64,000 nucleotides of DNA, from positions 21,952,025-22,016,024 of the forward strand of contig NC_044916.1 in NCBI RefSeq assembly GCF_003576645.1, read 5' to 3'. Below, in pieces: positions 9,716 to 20,773 of this stretch (position 1 is its first letter; each line of letters begins with the position of its first letter). The stretch comes from Ipomoea triloba (Eukaryota > Streptophyta > Magnoliopsida > Solanales > Convolvulaceae). Under the pieces are notes generated by a model. That model saw nothing but the letters and a program-made list of their open reading frames with translations. It was not told the origin of the DNA and did not search any database. The translations under genes and the position numbers were made by a program.

Positions 9716-11608
9716 TTAGGAGTCGGTTTGTTCCCCTTCGGTTGCAGTAGTGGTTGCATCGTCGGAAAAGAAATCGTTGATGATGCCTGATTTATCATTC
9801 TCTTGTTCTCTAAGTTTTGCCAATCCCCAATCGGATGTGCAAACTTGAATTTCAATTGACTGTGGCGTCATTCTTGAACGAGTCTCGTCCAACATGTTTC
9901 CACCTGCACTAAACTCCTGTTCAATTGCTACTGTAGAAGCAGGAGTTCCAAAAATTTGTTTTGCAATAATAGATAAAATAGGAAAAAATATTTCGTGGTC
10001 TTTCCACCACTGCAAAACATCAAGATTATTATCATTATCTACAAATACAAAATCAGTATTTAAATATATCTCCGCCTCGGATAATGCTGGAGATGATGAA
10101 CTAGTCCCACTCCCACTGGTCCGACGACTTTTGCCTGGTCTAGCTAATAGGTTAAAGCCTCTACTTCGTAGGGATGATTGTGAGCTTTGTGAAGTACTTC
10201 GAGAAGACGTACTAATATTCAACGACGGACCATAAGCCTGTAAATATTCATTATGTATAGAATTAATATTAACATAGTCATTATCATCATGATCATCTAA
10301 TTCTAAACATTTATAATAAGTTTGTAAAAAAGTACTTAAACCATATAATTTACAACGAGGATAAAAACACATTGCAATTAAATAAATAATAGGAATATTT
10401 CTATAATAATCTAAAAACTTTGATCTAATGCATGTAATAGCATCACTCAAAATAGGATCATCACGATATTCAAAAAACTTACCAACAATATTTACAGCAT
10501 AAATTAAAAATAGGTGTGTAGTAGGATAATACACACCGGACAAAGCCAAAGTGACATCATTAAACTCTTTTAATAACTCACAAATCTTTGTACAAGCATC
10601 CCAATGTTGCGGAAATAAATGAATATCACTATTGTTTGCAAAAAAAGAACATAACAAATCTTTGTAATATATAGTACTACTAAGCAAAGTAAAGGTAGAA
10701 TTCCAACGAGTTGGAACATCTCGAGGAAATCTTTTTGGAGGCATATTGTTTCTTTTGCAAAATCGACTAAACTCTTTTTGAGCATTGAGATGCTTCCATA
10801 AATAAACAACAGCATCTCTAATAGGTTTAATACTACTACTAAGAGAATTTAAATCAGCTTGAACACATAAATTTAAAACATGACAAACACATCTTTGGTG
10901 AAAAAATTTACTTCCAAAATACGGTAGACATAATTCCTTAAGAGTAGGGATTGCAACAGTATTGTTGGATGCATTATCAAAACCAATTGCAAAAATTTTG
11001 TTAGTAATTTTATATTCATCAAATATACTTTGTAACTTACTGTAAATATTGGGTGCACTGTGTTGTTCATCAAAACATCGAAAGGCAAGGATTCTTTTTT
11101 GCAACCGCCATTCTTGATCTACCCAATGACAAGTAACGCCCAAATATGAATGTTCTCTCCAATGGTCGCTCCAAATGTCAGCACATATAGTAACACGCCC
11201 ATTATGTGTTTCCATGTAAGAAATCAATCTCTTTTTTTCATCTTTATATAATTTATAAAGATGATGCGTAACAGTTATACGCGGTAAATCACACATTTGT
11301 GAATTTAATGCACCCCTGCAAAATTCTTTAAAGCCAAGTTTCTGTCGAAAACTAAATGATAAACCATCAATAGCAACCATTTCAGCAAACTTACGTCTAG
11401 TTTGCTCATCTGAGTAACGAAATAAAGCAGTAGATTTTGTTGTATACCTGCCAATTTGTTGTTGTATTTGTGTATTTACCTCTTTATCCGGATGTTTTGA
11501 ACTTATATGCTTCCGGTACGTCCCGTAGCCACCGGATTTGGACCATTGGTACTCCTTGTCACAATAATTACATTTTACTGTAATTCTTCCATCAGGGTGT
11601 TCAATTTT
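9716..11608 (-). pseudogene. hAT transposase (Ac-like), decayed
   Basis: The main frame reads from 11608 down to the stop at 9716, about 630 codons; the first internal ATG is at 11380. Near the start is a BED zinc finger with CNYC and HISSKH ligands (about 11510-11570). The RNase H-like core follows, with ADIWSDHW and GFDNASNN blocks. The C-terminus carries the hAT dimerisation domain (DVLQWWKDHEIFFPILS through TPASTVAIEQEFSAGG and MLDETRSRM). The family catalyses cut-and-paste transposition in the nucleus. The frame is cut by TGA at 11609-11611, right after an A5 run. The preceding coding-looking sequence (QPSAAKQKYDLFRVHMK) lies in another frame, so a one-base slip probably separates them. 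A further N-terminal piece is at 11641-12012. Confidence 0.88.
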
Positions 11609-11640
11609 TCATGTGTACTCGGAAAAGATCATATTTTTGT

Positions 11641-12012
11641 TTAGCAGCAGAAGGTTGAATTTCTTCGGATTTCTCTTCCTCGTCCTGGCCCTGCGAAAAA
11701 GTAGCAGTTTAGAATCAAAAGAAGAATGAAAGGATTGAGAACCAAAAGAGGCATGTTGAGGTTATTTATGGCCATTTGAGGGTTTGAATTTATGTCTTGG
11801 TAGTATGATTGTCGTTGTAAAAATTGGTGGTATTCATATTTGCTTGGAAATCCATGAACCGAATGCCGTGGAGCTTCAAAAGAAAGATTTTCTCTTGAAA
11901 ATCCACGAACCGAATGCCGTGGAGGTTCTACAGCAGGAGATTTGCCACGATTTCCACGACTACCACTAGCTTGGCCTTCGTAAGAAAATGATGCTCTGCT
12001 TGAACTATCCAT
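11641..12012 (-). pseudogene. N-terminal part of hAT transposase gene
   Basis: An open frame of 123 codons starts at ATG 12010-12012 with MDSSSRASF. It is rich in Ser, Gln, Tyr and Asn, with a duplicated PPRHSVRGF/APRHSVHGF motif and a YHQFLQRQSYYQ segment. Low-complexity N-termini ahead of the BED finger are usual in plant hAT transposases. Its connection to the main frame is broken. A possible splice acceptor (tttttcgcag) lies at about 11695, so an intron is possible, but shifted frames at 11640-11760 suggest decay. A T/A-rich stretch at 12013-12280 upstream may contain the promoter; I see no clear TATA box there. Confidence 0.5.
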
Positions 12013-12454
12013 TTAGCACTTGAAAATATAAAAATTAAATATGTAGAGTGTAGAAATATAAAAAAATGTAGAGAATTGTAGGCAAGAGAGTAATCTTCAA
12101 AGTATTGAGAGAATGAGAGGGTGAGAGAGTCGGAGAATAAGATATTGAAAGAATGAAAGTTTCGTAAAAAAATTGTAATTGTAGACTTGTAGGTAAGAGA
12201 GTAATCAGAGTATTGAGAGAGTGAGAGAGTTAAATATTGAAAGTTGCGTAAAAAAATTATTTTTGAAGTCACTAATTTATAGAGGATAGAAGAGTGATAA
12301 GTTGAAGCCTCACTTAGTCACTTGAAGCATTGAATGCCTGATGAAGAATGTACAAAAAAATACCCGTTCTTACATTCTTACAGAAATAACAGCTATTTTT
12401 TAAAAAAAAATTCTGAAATTTAAGGGTTCAAAGCCTAAATTTTCGGAAGTTTTT

Positions 12455-12733
12455 TGCTCCCTTTGTGCAGATGTATCTGCAAGGCTGCAAAGGGAGCCAA
12501 TAAATTAAACGTAGTGCCAGAGATTCTCTGGCACTTCAAATTTTGCACGTTATTAAAGGCTTAAAGCCTTAACAAATAACAACAGTCACAAGACTCAAGT
12601 GAGTCTTGAAATTTCAAGACTCACTTGAGTCTTTGGACTGGCGCAAAGGACAGGCGTGGCCTGTCCTTTGCGCCAGTCCACTACTAGTAGGCAGTAGCCA
12701 GAAGTAGGCCAGGCCACGCCTGGTGTGGCCTAC
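12455..12733. repeat. Cluster of perfect and near-perfect palindromes in hAT right arm
   Basis: At least five inverted repeats stand in a row. 12456-12498 has GCTCCCTTTG/CAAAGGGAGC arms around an inner GCAGAT/ATCTGC hairpin. 12513-12535 has 11-bp arms AGTGCCAGAGA with a 1-base centre. 12590-12633 is a perfect 44-bp palindrome centred on GAAATTTC. 12634-12680 has 22-bp arms with a 3-base loop and is GC-rich (core GGCGCAAAGGACAGGC). 12704-12733 has GTAGGCCA/TGGCCTAC arms with an inner CCAGGC/GCCTGG. A small palindrome AAGGCTTAAAGCCTT (around 12556-12570) lies between them. Such DNA can extrude cruciforms or form hairpin RNA. Confidence 0.92.
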
Positions 12734-13022
12734 TTTTTTTATTTATTTATTTTTTTAATTATTTCCGGTTCCGGAACCGTAGGGGTTCCGGTCCAATTTA
12801 CACAGTACCCGGTTCGGTTCAAACCGGACGGTTAGAAATCGAACCGTGGTCACCCCTAGTCCTAGCATATTCTACTTGAGAAATACACTTTTTCTTGACT
12901 TTTTGGTAGATGCAAGTTATTATCTAACGTTGTCTTAGCCAATTGATTAATTGATCACTACTACCCATGATGAATATATCTTCCACATATAAACACTGAA
13001 TGACATAATCATATATCGTATC

Positions 13023-15143
13023 TGTTAGGAACATACTATAATAGGTTTTGATGATACCAAATGTAATTCACAATCCCCTAAGTCTCGATAGATAGGAAAT
13101 ACTTGTAAGTTCGACAAGTAAACTAAGAGCGAAAATACAACCGGGTAATTGAGCTCAACTCGAGAAATATTTAAGCTTAAGGTTAACTTGTTTGAACATC
13201 TTAGAAGTTTCGTGTTGTAAGCTTATAGATAGATCAGAAGAAGGCACGAGACTTTACTGGAGGAATAAGGGTCTGCGAGACATCAACTAAGTCTCGAGAC
13301 ATAAGCAGAGTTCGAGAGATGGAATCTCTCGAGACATCAATCCAGTTCGAGACATGGGAACGAGACATCAAGTAGTCGAGACATCAACATTGGTCTCGAT
13401 GAACTGGTACTTCTCCAAAGGTCTGAATGGCAGTCAACATGCATGGATAAAGTAATCTAAGTTTGGAGAAGAAGAATATCATGGAGATAAAGTATTAAGG
13501 AGGTGCCGAAAGAATATTATGAGAGCTTAAAACAACCGGAAGTGGATGCCACGTCAGAAATCCACAATAAACGGATAGAAACTGCACCAATCCAAGGTCG
13601 GTCTTATTCCCTAAAACGAGGATCAATGGGAATATAAAAAGAGTAACTTTTGCCAAAAGTAGTAAGTGGAGCATGGACTCAAGACAATGGAATATGGGAT
13701 ATTCACTACAAGACAAAAGGAACAAGTTACAAGACCACCACTCCATGAAACATGCTAAAAATATGCAAGTCCCATGATCGGCATGGGAGACAGATTTCAA
13801 ACGGAATAATTTTCCCTCCAACGGAATTATTCCTCAACTCTCATATATAAGGACGTGAAGACACAAGCCAAAATAATGGTTGATCGGATAAGAAAGAGGT
13901 TCGAGAATTTTAAGCTATCATAAGAGGTGTCTAATTCAAACGTTCAAAGTGCAAGTGCTTAATCTGGAATATCATCCTTGATATTCACAACTGCGAGAAA
14001 ACACATCTTAGTGTTTGAGAGAGTTACAAAGCTTTAACTACTACACATCTAGAAGGTGACCAAAGCTGCTCTACAAGGAAGATCATTCAACGAAAGCTTT
14101 TGGTCAGATTGGAGATTGTTACACACAACCTGTGACAACCAGAACAACCTTGCTTTGGAGAAGGCAAGAAGAGGCGGAGTAACCTGGGAGCTGTCTTGTG
14201 AAGATCCTGAGGCTTGAGGCGGGCTTCGTGATCAAAGCTCAAGTGCTCGAGAGGTGGAGTAACAAGAAGCGGGGCGAAAAACCTGAGGCTTGAGGCGGGC
14301 TTCGTGATCAAAGCTCAAGCGCTCGATATTGTACTAAAAAGGGAAGTTTTAGTGCAATCCTTCTAGGGAGTTTCTAGAAGAAGAGTGGACGTAGGCGGGT
14401 TGGCCGTGTTGGTCCCAAGGGGATGGGGTACAAGTCTAGAGGGGGGGTGAATAGACTTGTATAAGATTTTGCAAATCTTTTTCGACTTCTCGTGTATATT
14501 GGACTTAGGATGTTTAGGTCCGATACCTCACAAGATGAAGACAAAGTTTTATGCGCAGCGGAAAAGTTTTCCCCTTTTAGTTAGCACGAGTTTGAGTTAG
14601 TTCGAGAGGTACGGTTATATGCAGTGCAGTTCGAGAGTTAGATAGCGAGAGATAAAAACAGAAAGTAAATGCGAGAGAGATTTTTAAGTAAATGTATTTT
14701 CCGAGTTGAGCTCAAGTTACTCGGTTGTATTTTTCGCTCTTAGTTTACTTGTCGAACTTACATTGATTCCTATCTTTCGAGACTTAGAGGTTTCTAAAAT
14801 ACATTTTGGTATCATCAAAACCTATTACATTATGTTCCTAACAGGCCGAACCACTTAAAAATCTCTCTCGCATTTACTTTCTGCTTTTATCTCTCGCTAA
14901 CCTATCTCTCGAACTGCATTGCATATAACCACATCTCTCGAACTAACTCAAACTCGTGCTAATTAAAAGGGGATAACTTTTCCGCTGCGCATAAAACTTC
15001 GTCTTCATCTTGTGAGGTGTAGGACCTAAACATCCTAAGTCCAATACACACGAGAGGTCGAAAAAGATTTGTAAAATCTTATACAAGTCTATTCACCCCC
15101 CTCCCCCCCTCTAGACTTGTACCCCATCCCCTTGGGACCAACA
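13023..15143 (+). mobile_element. Solo LTR of the SIRE/Maximus-like family
   Basis: It begins TGTTAGGAACATACTA and ends CCCCTTGGGACCAACA, the same termini as the LTR at 7505-8865. Perfect 5-bp target duplications gtatc flank it (13018-13022 and 15144-15148), inside a copia reverse transcriptase fragment. There is no internal domain, so it is a solo LTR made by LTR-LTR recombination. Without the nested insertion it is about 1,679 bp. It keeps a segment of about 400 bp (13259-13667) missing from the other LTR, containing around seven GAGACAT-type repeats and TCGAGA motifs. A TATA box is at 13844. Confidence 0.93.
14407..14843 (-). mobile_element. 437-bp inverted mini-LTR nested in the solo LTR
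   Basis: On the plus strand it begins TGTTGGTCCCAAGGGG and ends TTATGTTCCTAACA, the reverse complements of the family's LTR end and start. Perfect 5-bp duplications ggccg flank it (14402-14406 and 14844-14848), matching a single ggccg in the intact LTR. Read in its own direction it has the first ~150 bp and last ~280 bp of an LTR, joined near GGAAAATA/CTTAAAAA with a short filler. About 0.9-1.3 kb including the TATA region is missing. It is either a solo LTR of a short-LTR derivative or a full solo LTR that lost its middle. Confidence 0.9.
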
Positions 15144-15533
15144 GTATCCTTTACATAGACACACTTGTCGCTACCGTTTATTTTAAACCCATTGGTCATC
15201 ATTGCATAGTCAAGTTTCTCTTGTCATTGTTTAGGCGCTTGTTTTAAACTGTTTAATGATTTAACCAGTTTACAAACTAACCTGTTTGATGCATCTAGGC
15301 TTGAGCATGGATTCATTTTCAAGCCCCCAAGCACTCTCGTTATGTTTATCCACGTCATTCGAAATTAAATTAACTCAATTTATTTTTTCATGAACTTAAA
15401 AATAGATCGATGAGATTCATAAGGCCATCCCCAATAGGGCAATAGTGCACTTTGCACAATTTTTGAGACAAAATGTCAACATGGAAGAAAGAAAGAGAGA
15501 GAGAGAGGGGATGCAAGATTCTACTGCAAATTT

Positions 15534-15826
15534 GGAGTGTGTTTGATTGACAGTAGCTATCAGGAATGGGTATTAAAGTCATTGTTATTATTTGGTCGAC
15601 ATTTTTTTAGAACACTACTATGATTTTGATTACCCATTAATTGCAAAACTCATTCCTTAGTAAAATAAGAGTTTCATTTCCCTTCCTCTTCCACTTTCCC
15701 AACTATTAATAATCATTCACATTTCACCCTACAACCAAACATGCAAAATACTTTCACCAAAACGCATTACCATTACTAAGTATTTGATACCCGATTTCTA
15801 TTCCTATGTGCGAACCAAACACATCC
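15534..15826. mobile_element. Tourist-like MITE (diverged)
   Basis: The ends GGAGTGTGTTTGATTG and (reverse complement of right) GGATGTGTTTGGTTCG match the well-preserved element at 62705-63005, as does the interior (aaaataagagtttcat, ttcaccaaaa, ttaccattac). The flanks are ttt and ttg, so the 3-bp duplication is eroded. Confidence 0.65.
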
Positions 15827-15899
15827 TTGAAGTTTTTTCAGAAATGTGGGCCTGCCATTGAAGAGGACAATTACGCTTCACCACGCGTGAGCCGCAATC

Positions 15900-16157
15900 A
15901 TTATTGTGTGAACCATGGTCCACATAGCTGAGTGGACCATATTATCAAATAATGTACATTCAGTATAAAAATAATGTACTTTTAGTATATTAAAAATATA
16001 CATTGTATTCAGGGGATGTACATTATTTGTGTACTAAACGTACATTATATTGTATAATGTACATTCAGTACACAGATAATGTACATTAAGTATATTAAAA
16101 ATGTACTTTTTGTTATGGTCCACACAGCATTATGAGGACCATGGTTCACACAATAAT
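15900..16157. mobile_element. 258-bp inverted-repeat element with AATGTACATT core
   Basis: A perfect 22-bp inverted repeat (left arm starts attattgtgtgaaccatgg) bounds an AT-rich interior with many AATGTACATT-type palindromes. A related interior is at 63490-63625. No convincing target duplication is seen, so the superfamily is open. Confidence 0.6.
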
Positions 16158-16483
16158 TTACCCGTGAGGCACAACTCTCACGCCCACCTGAACACGTAAA
16201 TCTTTTTTTTTAATTTTTATTTTATAGATTTTGATTTTTCTTTTTTTTTTCACTTTTATTTTCTCTTTCCTACTCATCTCTGTAAAAACTTCTCAAAAAC
16301 CTCACACTATTGAAGATGCTTTAATATAATCCAAAATTCTAGACATTAAAAAAAATTAAAGACTGACAAATCAAACTTGCAAACGTCATAAGTTTTGTAC
16401 TTTTGATAGTAACTTTTGTACTGCCACTCGATGTGCCGACTAGCCGTACATTACTTGATGTACCCTCTAGCCGACTATCCATA

Positions 16484-16840
16484 AGAGCAAGACCATCAAT
16501 GGATATTGTGGAGTTATTGTTAGATTCAATGCTCACATGGAGGAAAGAGAGAGGGGAGAGAGAAGGTTGAGAAGCTTCTGTAAATTTGGAGATCATGACT
16601 GACAGGTAGGGTTGGGCATTAATGGGGGATGAAGGGACGATGTGCGCGTATCGCACACAGCCGCACCCAATGGGCGCATCAGGCACGCCTGAGGAACGCT
16701 TGATTGTTCAGTTTTTAATTTTTTTAAAAAAATCTTATTTTTTTTTATTTTTTTTCCTCTCCTTCCACTTTCTCTTTCTTAATCACACTTACAAAAACAC
16801 CTCAAAAATCGTGAAATAACCCCATTAATAAAGATGCTCT
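16484..16840. mobile_element. MITE-like element with AGAGCA ends
   Basis: The left end AGAGCAAGACCATCAATGG pairs with the right end (reverse complement AGAGCATCTTTATTAATGG). It sits between two near-identical 25-bp flanks ending gatgtaccctctagcc (16459 and 16855), which suggests insertion into or between a short duplication. Superfamily not determined. Confidence 0.5.
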
Positions 16841-17164
16841 GCTCTAAGTTACTCGATGTACCCTCTAGCCAACCAAACAATGTAGTTTTGATGGGTGTTG
16901 AACTCTAGTGAAAAAAAATTTCAATTACACCTAACCAAACATCCTCTTAGTACTCCGTAGTATTATGTGCCTCCGGCATTTAGCACCAATGGGTCAGGCA
17001 TGAACTAGAGCATAAAACAGCAAATAAAGACCAGGTTCAAGAAAAAAAAAAAAGTCTTAAAAGTACTATATATAAGAATTTTAACATAGCATGGTCATGT
17101 TTTATTTATGCTACACTATAGTATTTCACTATTCAGATTTCAGAGAAAGCATGCCTTCTATGGT

Positions 17165-20100
17165 TCACGGTGCTGGGCGCGCACTGCTAACTTCCAATCC
17201 GTTTCCTGTGAATTCATACAAAAATGTTGCTAAATGGGAATTGCAGATAGAGATTTTTAAAGAATTAGTATAAGTTAGAACGATAGACAGTGAGTGCAAC
17301 AAACACCTAAAGTGTAACCAAAAAGCACTGAGATTTCAAACTGTTAAGAGTCTCGTATTGAAAATATAAGAGAGAATATGAGTTTATAAGATCATGGGTT
17401 ACACTAGCTTGATTGGATTCAATCTTTTAGTGTGGTTTAGATCATGTGCATTATCAACATTGTCTACAGGAAGACCTTCTATAGCACAAACTGGTAAGAA
17501 ATAGTAATAAAAAAGAATGTCTCACCATCTGGATCGAAGAAGAATGCCTGCTTGGTCTTCCCATCTGGTTGACATGTCTCGTGAACTTGAATTCCTTTGT
17601 CCTGCTTTGAAAAATGATGAGCAACAATGAGTAAGGGCAAGGGAAAGAGAATAGAATTTCAATCTCAAATGAAAGTGCACTTGGAATATTAGGCACAACC
17701 ACACAACCCATATACAGATGTTTCAATTGTGATTATGTGTGCATGCAAATTAGCTTTGCTAGCCCAGATTTTCCCTTAGCACATTTTTTACATTATATAG
17801 TTCATTAGCCTTGCAGCATGAAATATAGACAACTCCTTTGTTACTTAATACGAAGTACTTATATTTTGCTCGCTTCGAAAGCTCAGAAGTTTTAGTTTCT
17901 TAATATAGTTTATTTTCAGTTTGAATTTGATAACTAACTACTTAAAAGAGACTACTTGAAAAGTTAAAAGACACTTTGGAGCTTCTTGAAAAAGAAGAGA
18001 TAATATTGCTTTAACACAATGAGGGCTAAACAAGCACTTCCTCATTTGCCACTCACTATTAATTTTTTGGCTTCGAAAAATCTTTGCACTAGATGACAAA
18101 AGTTGCAGCATCATGTTGTTTATAAAGTAGTACCTATCCTTTTTAAACATATGATATACCTAAATCCATAAAAATAATCAGTATTCGACACCAGAAAGAA
18201 AAGAAAACACTAGCAATGAATCTATACAAGAGAGAGTATATGGATTAGGTTACATTAATGAAGCTAATTCAAAGATTTTGAAGAGAATGCTTAGATGAGT
18301 TTATGAGTCTTATGACAAAGAAATGGAAATCCCTACAAGTACTGATCCTTTTATGAAACATTCCGTTTTGAAAATAAACTTCATTTACCAAGGATAAATC
18401 ATCCAAAAAAAAATCGAATGTTCATAAACAGGTGATTGTCTACCAAAATACATGTCCAAATGACTGAGGTTTGTGACCTTTCTCCCCATTTACTTTTCAG
18501 AGCATCAGTTGTCATATTTGGTTCAAGTTTTGAGAACTTACGGTGTACTAGAAATGCCCAATAATTGCAGACTACACTTTCTTATGTAAAGGTATTTGTA
18601 TCACTAAAGTCGCCCTTAAGATCTATCTCAGTTGTTACACCATGGCAGAAGGATTATTCAAGCTTTGACCAATTAATTCTCTTGATGCAAAACTAAGGGA
18701 TATGAGCATACATACATATATACATATATGTATGTGTTTGCGGGTGTGTAAACTCGCACGCACTCATAACCCTTGGCTTGTTTTTGTTTTTTTTTTTAGA
18801 AAAATGGTTTCTTCTATCTTTAACTACAAATCCCTTTGGTGGATCCTTTCAAGTGGTGACTGATGAGTAATTGTTCTTGAACATGGGCTCATGATTTGTA
18901 AACTCATGCATTTACCACAATTACACACATCATTAAAGAACCTCACTGAACAGTTATACAGACTTAAGGAGATCAAGCATTCCTGTACTAGAAGATAGGA
19001 TTGGATTAACCACGCAGAATTTGGTTACAAAGCAAATAGATGCAACATACCCAAAGATAAAACAAACACAAGAAAGGAATCCACAGAAATTTACATAATA
19101 CCAACAGAAAACTGCTATCAGAAAGAATTTTTATACCAGTAAATTGAATATACTTGCAAAGGCACATACTAAAATGCATGGAACGCAATATGTCAACAGG
19201 ATGCCAAACACAAGTAGAGCGGGGGTAACCCCAGCGGCCCAGCCAAGATAGCTAAGGATACCAACTTGTAACCACAAAGTCACGAGTCCAAATCTTAGCC
19301 TTCTTATTGTGAGCCGGTCAACTATGACAACCTAGGCTGATTTACCTCCATGTGGTCCTTTGTTGGCTAGGGGTCACAAAGCGGGGGTTTACCCGTACAC
19401 ACTCTCGGGTAGTGGCTATGGGTTTCCCACGTCACCCCAAGTAGACCAATATTTCTCAATGCTCCTATGCAAAATGTTCAAGGAATATAGTGGAATTAGC
19501 AACAATTGGACATGGTTTCAGTAAGTTAGTGGAGAAGGACTTCAGTATCAGTGGCAGTATGCTAGATTGCTAGATCCAGAATGGTCCTAATAAACTAATA
19601 AGGACAGAATTCCATTCCACTTGTAATTACCATAGAGAATAAAGATATCATCATATTTCGCTCAATCAATCCAGACCCTAATTAAATTTTTCGTCTTAAG
19701 AAGTAACACCTAGAAGCATGAACGTTAGAAATCTAAAAAATTATCTTTTCCCTTTGAATCATCCCCAACACCAAGCAGTTTCTCAACTGTTGAAAAAAAT
19801 AATCACTGAAAGTGGCAATTTTTTTCTACTTATTTATGCACAAACAATAACATTCCCAAAATTGACAGATAAATCAAGCCATTAGGTACAGAGAGACTAT
19901 GCCTTGAGGGTGCGAACAAAAGAGTCGAAATTGGAGATGGAAAAGCAGACATGGTGCCCTCGGGGAAGATTCTCCGGGGCGGCGACCGCTGACATGGCAC
20001 TATACTCTGGGAGTTTCGTGGAGGGGTCTCTCTCGATGAGGTGAAGATAGAATGAACCCAATTTCAACCATATTACACCGAACGGAAAATTCGGAGCTGC

Positions 20101-20276
20101 CAGTTGCTCAAAACCGAATACCTGCAGATAACACACCATCCGTATCGATGAAAGAATATTAAAATTTAAAAAAAAAAAATCAGAAAACATACTTCAGTGT
20201 AGAACTGAGCGAGGCGCTTGATATCAGGCGATTCGCGAGAAACATGGTTGAGGCAAGCTCCCTCTGATGCTGCCAT
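17165..20276 (-). CDS. Glyoxalase I-like (VOC superfamily) protein, four exons
   Basis: Exons in order: 20193-20276, 19903-20121, 17526-17601, 17165-17205, giving 139 residues. Start ATG 20274-20276 (MAASEGACLNHVSRES); stop TGA 17165-17167. Motifs of the plant glyoxalase I-like/lactoylglutathione lyase family are clear: LNHVSRESPDIKRLAQFYTE, then VFGFE, WLKLG, the LHLIER metal-site strand, GHHVCFSISN, and FFFDPDGNGLEV with the C-terminal Glu. These small VOC proteins are usually cytosolic; classic members act on methylglyoxal-glutathione adducts, but many plant paralogues have no proven substrate. Splices: exon 1/gtatgt...tgcag; exon 2 appears to end at CTCAAG/gcatag, a GC-AG intron of 2.3 kb carrying a SINE; exon 3/gtgaga; exon 4 after ttcacag. 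Phases agree throughout. Exons 1-2 are repeated at 21723-22096 through misassembly. Confidence 0.88.
19218..19440 (+). mobile_element. SINE-like tRNA-derived repeat in glyoxalase intron
   Basis: The sequence has a tRNA-like A box (TAGCTAAGGAT) near 19249 and a weaker B-box-like CGAGTCCAAATC near 19283, followed by a unique body ending around gggtttcccacgtcacccc. Copies of such repeats are common in plant introns. It is duplicated at about 21038-21260 by the assembly artefact. Target duplications are not evident. Confidence 0.45.
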
Positions 20277-20773
20277 TTCAGGCGATAGTAGGGAGTTCGG
20301 GACTGTTCGTTCGAGTGTATAGACACGAAATCCAATACTAAAATAACTACGGAGTATTTTAGTAAATTCCCAAATTAGTAGTCCTTGAGCTTGACTATAA
20401 CCTTTGTTAATTTGTATACTCCCTCCGCCATATTTTATTCGTATTATTTTCTTTTGAGTTATATTCATTTTTAGTTCTACATTTAGTGTGCGTTGGACAT
20501 AGAATCGTCAAAACAGATTTAACCGTCGAATTCATCAAAACAGACTTAATCCATCGGATTAGTCTATCCCGCCCCATGAAAAAGGTAGAACAGACTTTGA
20601 TATTTTAGGCTCGTATTTTGACGGGCTTTTTAGCTTGCCCCACATAACCAGCGGGCTTGGCAGGCCGGTGAGTGCCCGTCAAATGTGTAATACAAAATTT
20701 ATTAAAATAATTAATGCTACAGTAGTAAATTTATAACATTAAATGTCTTAGCTTGTCAACTTGATTATCTATA
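20277..20773. promoter_or_regulatory. 5' flank of glyoxalase gene
   Basis: Upstream region of the minus-strand gene. A Stowaway-like motif ctccctccgccatattttat occurs at about 20420 and ggagtat near 20352, the usual ends of a plant MITE of this type. I see no unambiguous TATA box. Confidence 0.3.

Larger units (their letters stand above)
9110..12858 (-). mobile_element. hAT superfamily DNA transposon
   Basis: The element is 3,749 bp. The left end TAGCCTTGAACGCGGTTCGG and the reverse complement of the right end TAGGGGTGACCACGGTTCGA form imperfect terminal inverted repeats. The flanks are gtcatagc (9102-9109) and gtcctagc (12859-12866), 7 of 8 bases identical, the 8-bp duplication expected of hAT. 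The transposase is on the minus strand. Both subterminal regions (9115-9215 and 12760-12850) are dense in GGTTC/CCGG motifs, like the subterminal transposase-binding repeats of Ac/Tam3-type elements. The right part holds a striking run of palindromes. The TIR mismatches and decayed transposase indicate an inactive copy. Confidence 0.9.
12870..15300 (-). pseudogene. Ty1/copia reverse transcriptase fragment, split by solo LTR
   Basis: Reading the minus strand from about 15300, the sequence encodes VCKLVKSLNSLKQAPKQW, then TNGFKINGSDKCVYVKD up to the LTR insertion. It resumes at 13022 with DYVIQCLYVEDIFIMGSS and stops soon after. SLxxLKQAPxxW and the CLYVDD-type block (here VED) are diagnostic of copia reverse transcriptase; the second catalytic-site residue has changed from D to E. 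The two pieces join exactly across the duplicated gtatc. The fragment is about 300 bp in total and is not part of the element at 1-8865. Confidence 0.8.
15400..16330. other. Intergenic DNA with MITE-like pieces
   Basis: No gene is visible. Near 15420 a gccatccccaatag motif and near 16305 an attgaagatgc motif resemble the opposite ends of a diverged MITE; between them lie the elements at 15534 and 15900. A GA microsatellite is at about 15490-15510. Confidence 0.35.

Noticed and set aside
9894..10235. Plus-strand frame of 113 codons inside the hAT transposase
   Set aside because: It is antisense to the conserved hAT dimerisation domain.
19897..20468. Glyoxalase frames read as two separate genes
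   Set aside because: The frames are exons 1 and 2 of one gene, joined by a 71-bp intron.
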